Assembly (NCBI RefSeq): GCF_006540305.1
Contig: NZ_BJOR01000001.1
Location: forward strand, 2,046,001-2,110,000
Origin: Streptomyces sp. 6-11-2
Lineage (GTDB): Bacteria > Actinomycetota > Actinomycetes > Streptomycetales > Streptomycetaceae
Reading direction: 5' to 3'
Length of the DNA stretch: 64,000 bases
Positions 11,277-22,422 of the stretch are shown one piece after another. The notes under the pieces were generated by a model, which did not search any database, was not told the DNA's origin, and was given only the letters and a program-made list of their open reading frames with translations. The position numbers and the translations under genes are program-made. Numbering within the stretch: the first letter of the stretch is position 1; the number at the start of each line of letters is the position of its first letter.

Positions 11277-12188
11277 TCAGCCGTTCACGCGGGCGCGGAG
11301 TGCGGCGATCACCCAGGCGAACTCCGTCTCGTACGTCGGAGCGGACGTGCCCTTCAGGGTCGCCAGCAGCTCGCGGTAGCGGGCGAGCCTGGTGTTGTGG
11401 GACGCCTCCAGGCGTGCGAGGACGGCCGCGTGGTCGGCGTTGCCGAGAAGGTCGTCCAGTACCTCGTCGGCTTCGGGGGCCTCCGGGGCCAGGCCGCGTT
11501 CCAGGGCCTGGCCGGCCAGCTGGACGAGCCGCTTGGCGAACCACATGGACGCCCCGGCGGGCGTCTCGTGGCCGCGGTCGGCGGCGTTGAACTCGGCCGC
11601 GCTGCGCATCCGGGCCCGGAACTCCGGGTCCCGCACCAGCTCCGCCAGCTCCACCCAGGCGTCGACCTGCTCGGGTGTCGGGTCCTCGGGCAGGTCCATC
11701 GCGGTGCGCCGCATACGTTCCCGGATCTCGGGATCGGCGGTGTCGAGGCCGTGGAACATCTCCTCCACGAACTCCTCCATGATCCGCCTGCGTTCGGCCG
11801 CCGACAGCCGGGCCAGTTTGTTCATCAGGGTCATCTCCTCCGCACTCGAGCCGCGCCGGGCCACGGTCGACAGCACCGCCCGGGTCACCTTCAGGGAGCG
11901 GATCTGCGCGTCCAGCGCGGCCACGTGGGCTGCCGCGACCTCCGCGACCGTCCGCTCCCCCGCGAGCACCCTGCGCACGTCGGCCAGGCCGAGGCCCAGC
12001 TCGCGCAGGGTGCGGATCAGCTCCAGGCGGGCGACGGAGGCCGCGTCGTAGAGGCGGTAGCCGCCCGTGGAGCGGGCCACCGGGGGCAGGGCGCCCTCGT
12101 CCGACCAGTACCGGATGGTGCGTACGGTCAGTCCGGTGATCCGGGCCAGCTCGCCGATGGTGAGAAGGCCGGTGCCGTCTTCGGTCAT
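11277..12188 (-). CDS. MerR-family transcriptional regulator
   Basis: The 303-residue protein has an N-terminal MerR winged helix-turn-helix (LLTIGELARITGLTVRTIRYWSDEGALPP, about residues 8-36), a coiled dimerisation helix to about residue 115, and a long helical C-terminal domain with few cysteines. It is therefore a drug- or peptide-sensing type, not a metal sensor. MerR proteins usually activate promoters with long -35/-10 spacers. No target operator is evident here. It is followed by the convergent amidase and preceded by a broken small gene. The ligand is unknown. Confidence 0.85.
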   Translation of the reverse strand: MTEDGTGLLTIGELARITGLTVRTIRYWSDEGALPPVARSTGGYRLYDAASVARLELIRTLRELGLGLADVRRVLAGERTVAEVAAAHVAALDAQIRSLKVTRAVLSTVARRGSSAEEMTLMNKLARLSAAERRRIMEEFVEEMFHGLDTADPEIRERMRRTAMDLPEDPTPEQVDAWVELAELVRDPEFRARMRSAAEFNAADRGHETPAGASMWFAKRLVQLAGQALERGLAPEAPEADEVLDDLLGNADHAAVLARLEASHNTRLARYRELLATLKGTSAPTYETEFAWVIAALRARVNG

Positions 12189-12251
12189 GTCCGCGAGTGT
12201 GGACCCTCCAGCGGCTGGAGACTCAAGGCGAGTGGTGGGCGGTGGCGGGGA

Positions 12252-12544
12252 TCAGTGCCACGGCCGGCAGTGCGGGTTGCTCTCGCAGCCGTTCGGGATC
12301 TCGGTCTTCGTCGTCCTGTCCACGGGCCACGCGCCGACGATGTGCTGCCGGGCGACGTCGCGGTCGGCCGCGGCCTTGACCGGATCGTCGGACCGGGGCA
12401 GGCGGGGGCGGCGGCCCGAGCCGCGGTCCGTACCGGGGCCGCGGCCGTGGGGGCGGTCGCGGCCGTGGGGGCGAGGACGGCGGAGAGGGACAGCGGGGCG
12501 GCGGTGGTCCGCCGCCGCGGACGAGTGGTGATCATGCGCAGCAC
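12252..12544 (-). pseudogene. Small secreted protein interrupted by an apparent frameshift
   Basis: Two frames share one gene. From the GTG at 12544 (or ATG at 12535) a signal-peptide-like stretch (TTAAPLSLSAVLAPTAATA) is read with G/C in almost every third position up to about position 12400. After that the same codon bias continues in another frame, giving DDPVKAAADRD...ARQHIVGAWPVDRTTKTEIPNG and ending CESNPHCRPWH at 12252. Neither frame alone looks like a protein over its full length. An indel in the C-rich run near 12395-12415 explains it. It may be a true pseudogene, a phase-variable tract or a sequencing error. The intact product would be a roughly 95-residue exported protein with a C-terminal cysteine pair. 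Confidence 0.55.
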
Positions 12545-12632
12545 GATCCCGGTTCCGCGGCGGCGGACGGCGGATCGTCACCCGGTCCCGGCGTGTCCAA
12601 GCCAGGTCCGACCGGTGCCAACCCGCCGCGGG

Positions 12633-13820
12633 TCAGCGGAAGATGCCCGTGTGACCCAGGGAGTAGCGGCCCGGCTGGGGGTACACCGCGAGGCCGTGCG
12701 GACCGTTGCCGACCTTGATGCGGGCGAGCTGGGCGCCGGTCCGGGTGTCGATGGCGTACACCTCGGAGTTGTAACGGCCCGACAGCCACAGCACCTTGCC
12801 GTCGGTGGAGACGCCGCCCATGTCGGGGCTGCCGCCCTGCGGAAGGTGCCACTTCTTGGTCAACTTGCCCTGGGCGAAGTCGAAGACGGAGATGGTGCCC
12901 TCGCCGCGGTTGGAGATGTACATCTCGCGGGAGTCGCGGCTGACGTACAGGCCGTGGGCGCCCTTGCCGGTGGGCAGGAAGCCCGGCTTGCCGAAGGTGT
13001 CGCCGTTCAGGATCCACAGCCCGTTGGCCACCATGTCGGCGACGTAGAACTTCTTGCCGTCGGGCGACATCTTCACGTCCTGCGGCATGGCGCCGCGGAA
13101 GTCCAGCTTCTGCTGTCCGACGACCTCCATCTTCGCGGTGTCGACCTTGAGCAGTTCGGCGCTGAACTCGCAGGAGACGATGAAGTAGCGGCCGTCCAGG
13201 GAGAAGTCGGCGTGGTTGACGCCGGCGCAGGTGACCGGGACGGCCTTGACCGTCTTCATGGTGTGCGCGTCGCGGAAGACGAGCTGGTGGTCCTTGGAGG
13301 CCATGACGACGGCGTACTTTCCGTCGGGCGTGAAGTAGAGGTTGTACGGGTCGTGCACGTCGACCGGCTTGCCCGCCTTGCCGGTTCTCGGGTCGATGGG
13401 GGTCAGGGAGTTGCCGAGGTCGTTGTTGACCCACAGCGTCTTCAGGTCCCAGGACGGCACGACGTGCTGGGGCTGGCGGCCCACCGGGATGGTCTCGATG
13501 ACCTCGTACGTCTCGGGGTCGATGACCGTGACGGTGTTGGAGTTGGTGTTGGGGACGTAGACACGGGACGGGAAGTCCTTGACCACCGGGGAGAGTTTGC
13601 CCGGGCGGTCGGCGGAGTAGACGTCGGTCGGGTCGAGGACCGGCGGCATGCCGGGCAGCACGTCGGCTACCTGCTGCTGCGCGGGCCGGGCGGGCTCCTT
13701 GCTGCCGAGGGGTTCGTCGGCGTGGTTCTTCGAGCCCCCGCCGGTGCAGGCGGACAGCGCGGTGAGCGCGAGGCAGGCGGCGCCGGCGGTCAGGGCCCGG
13801 GCGATGGAAGTGGGTGGCAT
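12633..13820 (-). CDS. YncE-like beta-propeller lipoprotein
   Basis: The 395-residue product has a lipoprotein leader with lipobox LSAC (Cys25), a short linker, then repeated propeller blades. The repeats read VYVPNTNSNTVTVIDPETYEVIETIPVGRQP, FYVADMVANGLWILN and MYISNRGEGTISVFD, the YVTN pattern. Such proteins are surface-anchored; substrates are mostly unknown and roles in binding or scaffolding are proposed. Its ATG overlaps the stop of the upstream polysaccharide deacetylase by one base (TGATG), so the two are translationally coupled and likely act together at the envelope. Confidence 0.85.
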   Translation of the reverse strand: MPPTSIARALTAGAACLALTALSACTGGGSKNHADEPLGSKEPARPAQQQVADVLPGMPPVLDPTDVYSADRPGKLSPVVKDFPSRVYVPNTNSNTVTVIDPETYEVIETIPVGRQPQHVVPSWDLKTLWVNNDLGNSLTPIDPRTGKAGKPVDVHDPYNLYFTPDGKYAVVMASKDHQLVFRDAHTMKTVKAVPVTCAGVNHADFSLDGRYFIVSCEFSAELLKVDTAKMEVVGQQKLDFRGAMPQDVKMSPDGKKFYVADMVANGLWILNGDTFGKPGFLPTGKGAHGLYVSRDSREMYISNRGEGTISVFDFAQGKLTKKWHLPQGGSPDMGGVSTDGKVLWLSGRYNSEVYAIDTRTGAQLARIKVGNGPHGLAVYPQPGRYSLGHTGIFR

Positions 13821-14614
13821 CAGCTCAGCAGCTCCGTGGTGGTGACCGCGTGGAGGCCGCGGCGGTCGAGTTCTGTGAGTACGTCGGGGAGGGCGGTGAC
13901 CGTGTCCGGGTATCCGAAGTGCAGGCTCACCACGGATCCGTTGCGGACCTCCGCCAGGACCTTGCGGGTGACGGCCGGGGCGCCGGGCCGGGTGTAGTCG
14001 AGCGAGTCGACGTCGTAGGACAGCACGTGCGGGTACCCGGCTGCCCGGGCCAGCCGCTGGACCAGCGAGGAGGCGGTCGGGGCGCGCGAGGGGCGGAACC
14101 AGGTGCCGATCGAGCCGGTGAGCCGCTTCAGCCGGTCCGCGCAGCCGGTGATCTCCGCGCGGGCGTCGGCCTCCGCCATGGCGTTGACGGCCACATGGTG
14201 CTGGGTGTGGTTGCCGAGGTCGTGGCCGCCGTCGAGGATCCGGCGGGCCAGCTGCGGATACTGGTCGAGCCAGGTGCCGACGGCGAGCACGGTGAGGCGG
14301 GCGCCGTGTTTCTCGGCCTCGGTGAGCAGGCTGCGGGCGATCTCGGGGTCGCCCTGGCCGTGGAAGGTGAGGGCGACGCGGGGCCGGTCGCGCGGGCCGT
14401 GGGTGATCTGCGCGGGCTGCCGGGGAAAGGGGCGCGGCGCGGGCGCGGCCTGCGGGGTGCCGGCGGGCGCGGACTCGGCGGCGGAGGCCGAGGATGCGGT
14501 GGCGGACGGGGCGGCGCCGGTGGAGGAACAGCCGGCGGCGAGCGCGCCCCCGGCGACGAGCCCGGCACCGGCCCGCAGCACGCCGCGGCGATCGGTCGTG
14601 GTCACCCGCACCAT
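13820..14614 (-). CDS. Tat lipoprotein, polysaccharide deacetylase (NodB fold) with altered motif 1
   Basis: The 264-residue protein has a twin-arginine leader DRRGVLRAG and a lipobox ending at Cys29 (LAAGC), a Ser/Ala-rich linker, and a NodB domain. The metal motif HTxxH is present (NHTQHH), as are FRPSRAP and the DVDSLDY motif. Motif 1 is unusual: the family TFDDG reads TFHGQGD, so the usual catalytic-base and metal-binding Asp pair is not in place. I recall the TFHGQGD form in other actinobacterial proteins, so this may be a subfamily with changed chemistry or loss of catalysis. It is coupled to the YncE-like gene. A TACCGT -10-like element just upstream suggests a nearly leaderless mRNA. 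Confidence 0.8.
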   Translation of the reverse strand: MVRVTTTDRRGVLRAGAGLVAGGALAAGCSSTGAAPSATASSASAAESAPAGTPQAAPAPRPFPRQPAQITHGPRDRPRVALTFHGQGDPEIARSLLTEAEKHGARLTVLAVGTWLDQYPQLARRILDGGHDLGNHTQHHVAVNAMAEADARAEITGCADRLKRLTGSIGTWFRPSRAPTASSLVQRLARAAGYPHVLSYDVDSLDYTRPGAPAVTRKVLAEVRNGSVVSLHFGYPDTVTALPDVLTELDRRGLHAVTTTELLS

Positions 14615-14697
14615 TTAAGAGGGGAACGGTAAGAAAACGGGTGATTCACACGTATTGATACGAGATGAGCGTAAGTCAGCCATGATGGTTCGGGCGG

Positions 14698-15201
14698 TCA
14701 GCGGTCGGCCACACGCATCTCGAACCATGTCGTCTTGCCCCGCGGCAGCAGGTCGACCCCCCAGCGGTCGGACAGCTTGTCGACGAGGAACAGACCGCGC
14801 CCGCTGATGTCCAGCTCCTGCACGGGCATCAGGCAGGGCAGCCCTCGGGAGGGGTCGCGGACCTCGACGCGGAGCCAGCCGCGGCGGCGGCGCATCCGCA
14901 GGCCGAAGACGCGGGCGCCGGTGTGCCGCACGGCGTTCCCGACGAGTTCGGAGACGAGCAGAACGGTGTCCTCGGCCAGTTTCGGGGACAGTCCCCACTG
15001 ACGCAGGACGACGACCTGGGCGAGCCTGCGGGCGGTTGCGGCGGATTCGGGGCGGGACGGGAGCGGAACCTCGGACTCCGTCGGATTGCCGTACAACTCC
15101 AGGGCCTTGAGCGCCCGTTCGTCCTCGACCGCGGGCGACCAGCGCGCCGCGGTCGCACGTGACTGTTCCCGCGGCTGTTCGATGCCTTCCAGCCCCGCCA
15201 T
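14698..15201 (-). CDS. RsbW-like HATPase_c serine-kinase or anti-sigma-type protein
   Basis: The product carries a single GHKL ATPase domain with the N box SELVGNAVRHTG, and RGLFLVDKLSDRWGV as the G-region. This is the form of anti-sigma-factor kinases so abundant in Streptomyces. It probably binds ATP and regulates a partner sigma factor or anti-anti-sigma protein; none is adjacent. I use the ATG at 15201, which follows GGGGG and begins MAGLEGIEQP (167 residues). An in-frame extension to a TTG at 15360 would add 53 Pro/Ala-rich residues with somewhat weaker codon bias, and cannot be excluded. Confidence 0.75.
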   Translation of the reverse strand: MAGLEGIEQPREQSRATAARWSPAVEDERALKALELYGNPTESEVPLPSRPESAATARRLAQVVVLRQWGLSPKLAEDTVLLVSELVGNAVRHTGARVFGLRMRRRRGWLRVEVRDPSRGLPCLMPVQELDISGRGLFLVDKLSDRWGVDLLPRGKTTWFEMRVADR

Positions 15202-15473
15202 GCCCCCATCATGGCCGTCCGCGTCAGCCCGCGGAGGCGTTCCGGCGGAATACGCCCCTCGGGGGACCTCGGCGCTCGGGATGCGAACGGCATATGCCGG
15301 TGGCACGTCGGGTCCGTCGGCGGCCCCGTTGACCTGGGCGGACGGATCGGTTGGAGGCAATCGACCGGCTCCCTCGGCAAGGCAGGCTCAAGGCTGGCTC
15401 AAGGCTGCCACAAACCGCCCGCCGAGGGGCGCGAATCAGACGTCACGTCAATTGCAAGGCCACGGGCGAGGAT

Positions 15474-16241
15474 TCACAGGAACTTCGCCTTGCCGGGGCC
15501 CTCCTCGACGAAGCTGCGCATGCCGCGCTCGCGGTCCTCCGTGGCGAACAGGCCGGCGAACCAGTTGCGCTCGATGGCGAGCCCGGTCTCGAGGTCCGTC
15601 TCCAGGCCGGCGTCGATCGACTCCTTGGCGGCGCGCAGCGCGATCGCGGGTCCCTGTGCGAGCCGGGCGGCCCAGGCGTGCGCGGCCTCGTACACCTCGG
15701 CGGCCGGGACCACGCGGTCCACCAGGCCGAGCGCGAGGGCCTCGTCGGCCTTGACCTGACGGCCCGTGAAGATGAGGTCCTTGGCCCGGGAGGGACCGAT
15801 CAGCCGGGACAGCCGCTGGGTGCCGCCCGCGCCGGGGATGAGGCCGAGCAGGATCTCCGGCTGGCCGAACTTGGCGTTGTCGGCGGCGATGCGGTAGTCC
15901 GCGCAGAGCGCGAGCTCGCAGCCGCCGCCCAGCGCGTAGCCCGTGACCGCGGCGACCACCGGCTTGGGGATGCGGGCCACGGCGGTGAAGGAGTCCTGCA
16001 GGGCGCGGGCCCGCACGACCATGGCCGCGTGGTCCATCACCTGCATCTCCTTGATGTCCGCGCCGGCCGCGAACACCTTCTCGCCGCCGTAGATCACCAC
16101 GGCGCGCACGTCCTCGCGGCGGGTGGCCTCCTCGGCGAGTTCTTTGATCCGGTCCTGCGTCGCGACGTCGAGCGCGTTCATGGGCGGGCGGTCCAGGCGC
16201 AGCGTGCCGACGCCCTCGGCGACTTCCAGAGATACGGTCAT
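15474..16241 (-). CDS. Enoyl-CoA hydratase (crotonase family)
   Basis: The enzyme should hydrate trans-2-enoyl-CoA in fatty-acid or amino-acid breakdown. The 255-residue product has crotonase oxyanion-hole blocks AAGADIKEM and YALGGGCELAL, and both catalytic glutamates (in GGCELAL and in QPEILLGLIPGAGG), so true hydratase activity is likely. It is monocistronic, transcribed leftward from a start at 16241. Nothing nearby points to a specific pathway. Confidence 0.9.
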   Translation of the reverse strand: MTVSLEVAEGVGTLRLDRPPMNALDVATQDRIKELAEEATRREDVRAVVIYGGEKVFAAGADIKEMQVMDHAAMVVRARALQDSFTAVARIPKPVVAAVTGYALGGGCELALCADYRIAADNAKFGQPEILLGLIPGAGGTQRLSRLIGPSRAKDLIFTGRQVKADEALALGLVDRVVPAAEVYEAAHAWAARLAQGPAIALRAAKESIDAGLETDLETGLAIERNWFAGLFATEDRERGMRSFVEEGPGKAKFL

Positions 16242-16329
16242 GAATGCAGGTTAACCGGCGCTAACGGCAACCCGCCCGGTGCGGTCGATCACACCGGGCG
16301 GAGCCGTCTGCGGAGCCGTCGGGAAAAGG

Positions 16330-17574
16330 TCAGGCCTTCCAGTCCTCCCAGGACATGTTCCAGCCGTTCATCCCGTTGTCCGGGGCGACGGTCCGGTCCT
16401 GGGAGTTCTTCACGACGACCACGTCGCCGACCATCGAGCGGTTGAAGAACCAGGCGGCCGGCACCCCGCTGTCGTAGCCGCCGCGCACGTCGCGCAGGCC
16501 GATGCAGCCGTGGCTGGCGTTGTAGTTGCCGAAGGCGCCGCCGCCCCAGTAGTTGCCGTGGATGAAGGTGCCGGAGGTGGTCAGGCGCATGGCGTGCGGG
16601 ACGTCCTTGATGTCGTACTCGCCGCCGAAGCCGACCGTCTCGCCGTTCATGCGGGTCACCGTGAGCTTCTCGGTGATGACCATCTGGCCGTTCCAGGTGG
16701 CGGTGCCCGGCGCTCCCGCGGTGATGGGGAGGGTCTTGACGACCTTGCCCTCCCGCATGACCTTCATCGTGTGCTTCTTGGCGTCGACCACGGAGACCTG
16801 GTTGCGGCCGATGGTGAAGGAGACGGTCTTGGTCTGCTTGCCGTAGACGCCGGAGCGACCCTCGACGCCGTCGAAGTTGAGCGTGACGGTGACCTTGGTG
16901 CCGGCCTTCCAGTACTGCTCGGGCCGGAAGTCGAGGCGGTCGTTGCCGAACCAGTGGCCGGCGACCTCGACGGCCGGCTCGGTCTTGATCTCGATCGCCT
17001 TCTCGACGGCCTTCGGGGCCGTGATGCCCCGGGTGAAGCGGAGCGAGAACGGCATTCCGACGCCGACGGTGGAGCCGTCCTCGGGAGTGAAGTAGCCGAC
17101 GAAGGTGTTCTGCGGCGTCAGTGTGGTGAAGCTGGAGTCCTCGGCCGCCTCACGGCCCTCGGAGTCCTTGGCGAGGGCGTGCACCGTGTACTTGGTCGAG
17201 GCGGCCAGGTGGATGTCCGGGGTCCACGCGGAGCCGTCGGCGGAGATCCGCCCGGCTATCGCGGTGCCCTTGGTGTCCTTGACGACGACCTGGGTCAGCT
17301 TGCCCTTGGTCGCACCGACCTTGAGGGCGCCGCTGGTGTCGACGGACTTGGCGCCGTTCTCGGGCGCGATGGTCACGACCGCCTGCGACTGCTCGCTGCG
17401 GGCCGTCTCGGACCCCTTGCCCTTCCCCTCACTGGACGCCGGCCCCTGGGCGCCCCCTCCGCCGCACGCGGTGACGGCGAGAAGCAGCACGCCGGAGGCC
17501 AGCGCCAGCAGCCCCTTGCTTCCCCGTCGTCCTCGCGCATCCACCGACGCCCCCGATATCGGCCGCACGTTCAC
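16330..17574 (-). CDS. L,D-transpeptidase lipoprotein with Ig-like domains
   Basis: The enzyme should make 3->3 peptidoglycan cross-links or attach proteins to stem peptides. The 414-residue product has a lipobox ending at Cys37 (VTAC), two Ig-like domains (about 70-265) of the LdtMt2 kind, and a YkuD domain. The catalytic motif HGNYW...SHGCIGLRD places the nucleophile at Cys357, followed by a short Trp-rich C-terminal tail. The GTG at 17574 is chosen because GGGGAGGGGAA lies 8-15 bases upstream. Longer starts lack a ribosome site and would bury the signal. A possible -10 (TAATAT, minus strand 17642-17637) would give a 56-base leader. Confidence 0.92.
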   Translation of the reverse strand: MNVRPISGASVDARGRRGSKGLLALASGVLLLAVTACGGGGAQGPASSEGKGKGSETARSEQSQAVVTIAPENGAKSVDTSGALKVGATKGKLTQVVVKDTKGTAIAGRISADGSAWTPDIHLAASTKYTVHALAKDSEGREAAEDSSFTTLTPQNTFVGYFTPEDGSTVGVGMPFSLRFTRGITAPKAVEKAIEIKTEPAVEVAGHWFGNDRLDFRPEQYWKAGTKVTVTLNFDGVEGRSGVYGKQTKTVSFTIGRNQVSVVDAKKHTMKVMREGKVVKTLPITAGAPGTATWNGQMVITEKLTVTRMNGETVGFGGEYDIKDVPHAMRLTTSGTFIHGNYWGGGAFGNYNASHGCIGLRDVRGGYDSGVPAAWFFNRSMVGDVVVVKNSQDRTVAPDNGMNGWNMSWEDWKA

Positions 17575-18124
17575 TTGTATTCCCCTCCCCGGGCCGGCCC
17601 GACCCGTACCCCAGCGCGCCGTACGCGCCCTGGCGCATATTAACCACAAGGTCAGAGGCGAGTTGTCAGGCAATTGTCACTGTTCCGTCCCAAGTTCAAC
17701 AGCTCCCGTCAACGCCGCTCGTGCCTCGACGCCGGCCCCCACTTGGTCACTTGACCGCGCCGCCCGTCATTCATTCCCCCTCGACGTCCTTCAGGTGTGG
17801 TTCGGCGGCGACTTGGGGCCCCGGTCCGGAACTGGCCTGGAGGGCAGTCGAGTCGGGCCTCGCCGAACCGGTGCCGCCCACGTCGGTACGGCGGTCGGCG
17901 CCGCCCCGTGCGCCGTGCGCGCCCGCTTACGTGCCTCATGGGCCGCCCGATGACCGGCCCGCCCCCGGGAAACGTGAGTGCGAGGCAAGCTCTGGGCAGA
18001 ACAGTGGGGAGAACCGCGCGACGGGGAGCCGCGACCGGGGGTCAGCCGCAGGGGGCGGGCCGGAGGCGGACACGAGCCGGAAGAGCCGCACAGAGCCGCA
18101 CAGCCGAAAAGAGGGGCCGCCCTG
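17575..18124. other. 550-base divergent intergenic region (L,D-transpeptidase / glgX)
   Basis: No open frame here has consistent codon bias, although short frames exist on both strands. The stretch 17640-17700 is AT-rich for this genome and holds TTGTCA twice, 11 bases apart (near 17664 and 17675), and the leftward TAATAT -10 candidate. I see no strong promoter for glgX; AGAGGGG near 18112 is its ribosome site. Confidence 0.5.
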
Positions 18125-20369
<2,245 letters not shown>

Positions 20370-20386
<17 letters not shown>

Positions 20387-21035
20387 AGAGGTCCCGGCCG
20401 AGGATGCCCCGGTCGTACGCGACCGCGACCGCCGCCGCGCGGTCCTTGACGCCGAGCTTGGCGTACAGGTGGGTGAGGTGGGTCTTCACGGTGGCCTCGC
20501 TGATGAACAGCTCGCGGGCGATCTCCCGGTTGGAGGTGCCCTTGGCGACCAGGGCCAGCACCTCGCGCTCGCGGGCGGACAGCGGCTCGTTGCCGGGGGC
20601 GGGCGCGCGGACCGCGGAGACCAGCCGGGAGGCCACGGCCGGGGAGAGGACCGTGCGGCCCTCGGCGGCGGCGCGGACGGCGGTGAACAGCTCGTCGCGC
20701 GGGGCGTCCTTGAGCAGGTAGCCGGTCGCGCCCGCCTCGATCGCGGGCAGGGTGTCGGAGTCGGTGTCGTACGTCGTCAGGACCAGCACCTTGGCGCGGG
20801 CGGCGCGGCGGGTCAGCTCGCGGATGGCGTCCACGCCCGAGCCGCCCGGCATGCGCAGGTCCATCAGGATCACGTCCGGGTCGAGCGCCGCAGCCCGCTC
20901 CAGGGCCTCCACGCCGCCCGACGCCTCGCCGAGGACGGCGAATCCGGGCGCGGACTCGAACATGCCGCGCAGGCCGTCGCGCACGACGGGATGGTCGTCG
21001 ACGATCAGCAGGGAGATCACGGCGTCATCGGTCAT
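20370..21035 (-). CDS. NarL/LuxR-family response regulator
   Basis: The 221-residue protein has a receiver domain with phospho-acceptor Asp59 (VILMDLRMPGGSG), acidic pocket DD at 13-14 and Lys in YLLKDAP. A GerE/LuxR helix-turn-helix follows (LSAREREVLALVAKGTSNREIARELFISEATVKTHL). Its start overlaps the kinase gene end by 11 bases, so translation is coupled. Together with the ABC genes beyond the inserted element it probably formed one leftward operon, the common arrangement in which the two-component system controls its own exporter. Confidence 0.93.
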
Positions 21036-22278
21036 GGCGTACCAACGGTACGCGAGCCGAGACCGCAGTGCCGTGCCCCGGCTCCGACTCGACCGTGAGG
21101 GAGCCCGCGATGCGCTCCGCGCGGGCGCGCATGCCCTCGAGGCCGAAGCCGCCGGCGCGGGTGCGTTCGGGCACGACGAGGGGGTCGAAGCCGTGGCCGT
21201 CGTCGCGGATGTCGAGCACGACCTCGTCGCCCATGAAGGACAGGGTGACGCCGACGCGGGAGGCGCCGGCGTGCCGGGCGGCGTTGGACAGGGCCTCCTG
21301 GGTGATGCGCAGCAGGGTGGCCGCGACTTCGTCGTGCAGTTGCTCGGCGGTGCCGGTGACGGTGAAGTCGGCCCGCACGCCGACGCGTTCGCCCCACTCG
21401 GCGACGGTCCGCTTGAGCGCCTCGGGCAGGCCGTTGCCGTCGAGGGCCATGGGGGCGAGGTTGTGCACGGAGCGGCGGGCCTCGCCCAGGCTGTGCCGGG
21501 CGAGGCCGAGGGCGCGGTCGACGTGCTCGCGCGCCACGGCCTCGTCCGGTGTGCCGGCGACGACCTGGAGCTGGGCGATGATGCCGGTCAGGCCCTGGGC
21601 GAGGGTGTCGTGGATCTCGGCGGCCAGCCGCCGGCGCTCGTCGGCGACCCCGGCCTCGCGGGCCTGGACGAGGAGTTGGGCGTGCAGAGCGGCGTTCTCG
21701 TCGAGGGCCTGCTGCAACGCCGTGTTGGTGCGCTCCAGTTCGGCGATGGTGTCGGCCTGGGTCCGGGCCCGGCCGTCCTCCAGCGCGGCAAGGTGGGCGA
21801 ACAGCGTGAGCAGCATGATGTTCACCGCGAGGAGGACCCCGAAGAAGACCCAGCCCATCTGCCCGCGCGGGGGCAGTCCGCCCGACTGGGAGCCTGCGAC
21901 GGTCACGGCCGTGGCGAACAGGCCTGCCTTGCACAGCCGTTGCGGCAGCAGCCGTTCGGCACCGAAGTAGCCCATGTAGGCGTAGAAGGCGAACAGCGGG
22001 TTCAGCCATGTGAGCGTGAAGGCGAGCGCCCAGCGCAGGACGTAGTAGGCGGCGCTCGCCTTCGACGGGCCGGGCCGGGCACGGGAGGCCCGCCCCCAGC
22101 ACAGCTCCAGGGCGAAGGCCGCCACGACCACGCCGACGGCGGCGTACCGCTTCTCGCTCGTCATGCCGACCGCGTCGGCGGCCGCCGAGGCGACCAGGGT
22201 GCCGACGGTCAGCAACCCGGCCGGCCCCCAGCGGTGGAACATCGCCCACCGCTGTTCGACCGCCTCTTTGTCGTTCAT
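21025..22278 (-). CDS. Sensor histidine kinase (DesK/HisKA_3 family)
   Basis: The 417-residue membrane kinase has four to five N-terminal hydrophobic segments (about residues 20-160), a coiled-coil (165-210), a HisKA_3 dimerisation domain with His223 in RRRLAAEIHDTLAQGL, and an HATPase with DDGHGFD and GGFGLEGMRARA. The small loops suggest it senses the membrane or a transported drug rather than a soluble ligand. The ATG at 22278 is the conservative start; in-frame ATGs at 22296 and 22308 are possible, none with a clear ribosome site. The inserted tnpB element lies directly upstream, so expression may now depend on a promoter at 22300-22420 or within the element. Confidence 0.9.
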   Translation of the reverse strand: MNDKEAVEQRWAMFHRWGPAGLLTVGTLVASAAADAVGMTSEKRYAAVGVVVAAFALELCWGRASRARPGPSKASAAYYVLRWALAFTLTWLNPLFAFYAYMGYFGAERLLPQRLCKAGLFATAVTVAGSQSGGLPPRGQMGWVFFGVLLAVNIMLLTLFAHLAALEDGRARTQADTIAELERTNTALQQALDENAALHAQLLVQAREAGVADERRRLAAEIHDTLAQGLTGIIAQLQVVAGTPDEAVAREHVDRALGLARHSLGEARRSVHNLAPMALDGNGLPEALKRTVAEWGERVGVRADFTVTGTAEQLHDEVAATLLRITQEALSNAARHAGASRVGVTLSFMGDEVVLDIRDDGHGFDPLVVPERTRAGGFGLEGMRARAERIAGSLTVESEPGHGTAVSARVPLVRHDR

Positions 22279-22422
22279 CCGACAAGTGTCGGGCATGGCG
22301 GACACCATCCCGCTTACTTGCTCTCTTGCGAGGAGAGTCCGGCGTTCACGCCGAGTGGGAATCACATCCTGTGACAGCGGCGCGGAGCGCCCTGACGGCC
22401 TGCCCGGCGGAGCCGGGCGAAC

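Noticed and set aside
21032..22285. Alternative leftward frame over the histidine kinase
   Set aside because: It is Arg/Pro-rich. The frame ending at 21025 contains the HisKA_3 and HATPase motifs and overlaps the response regulator properly.
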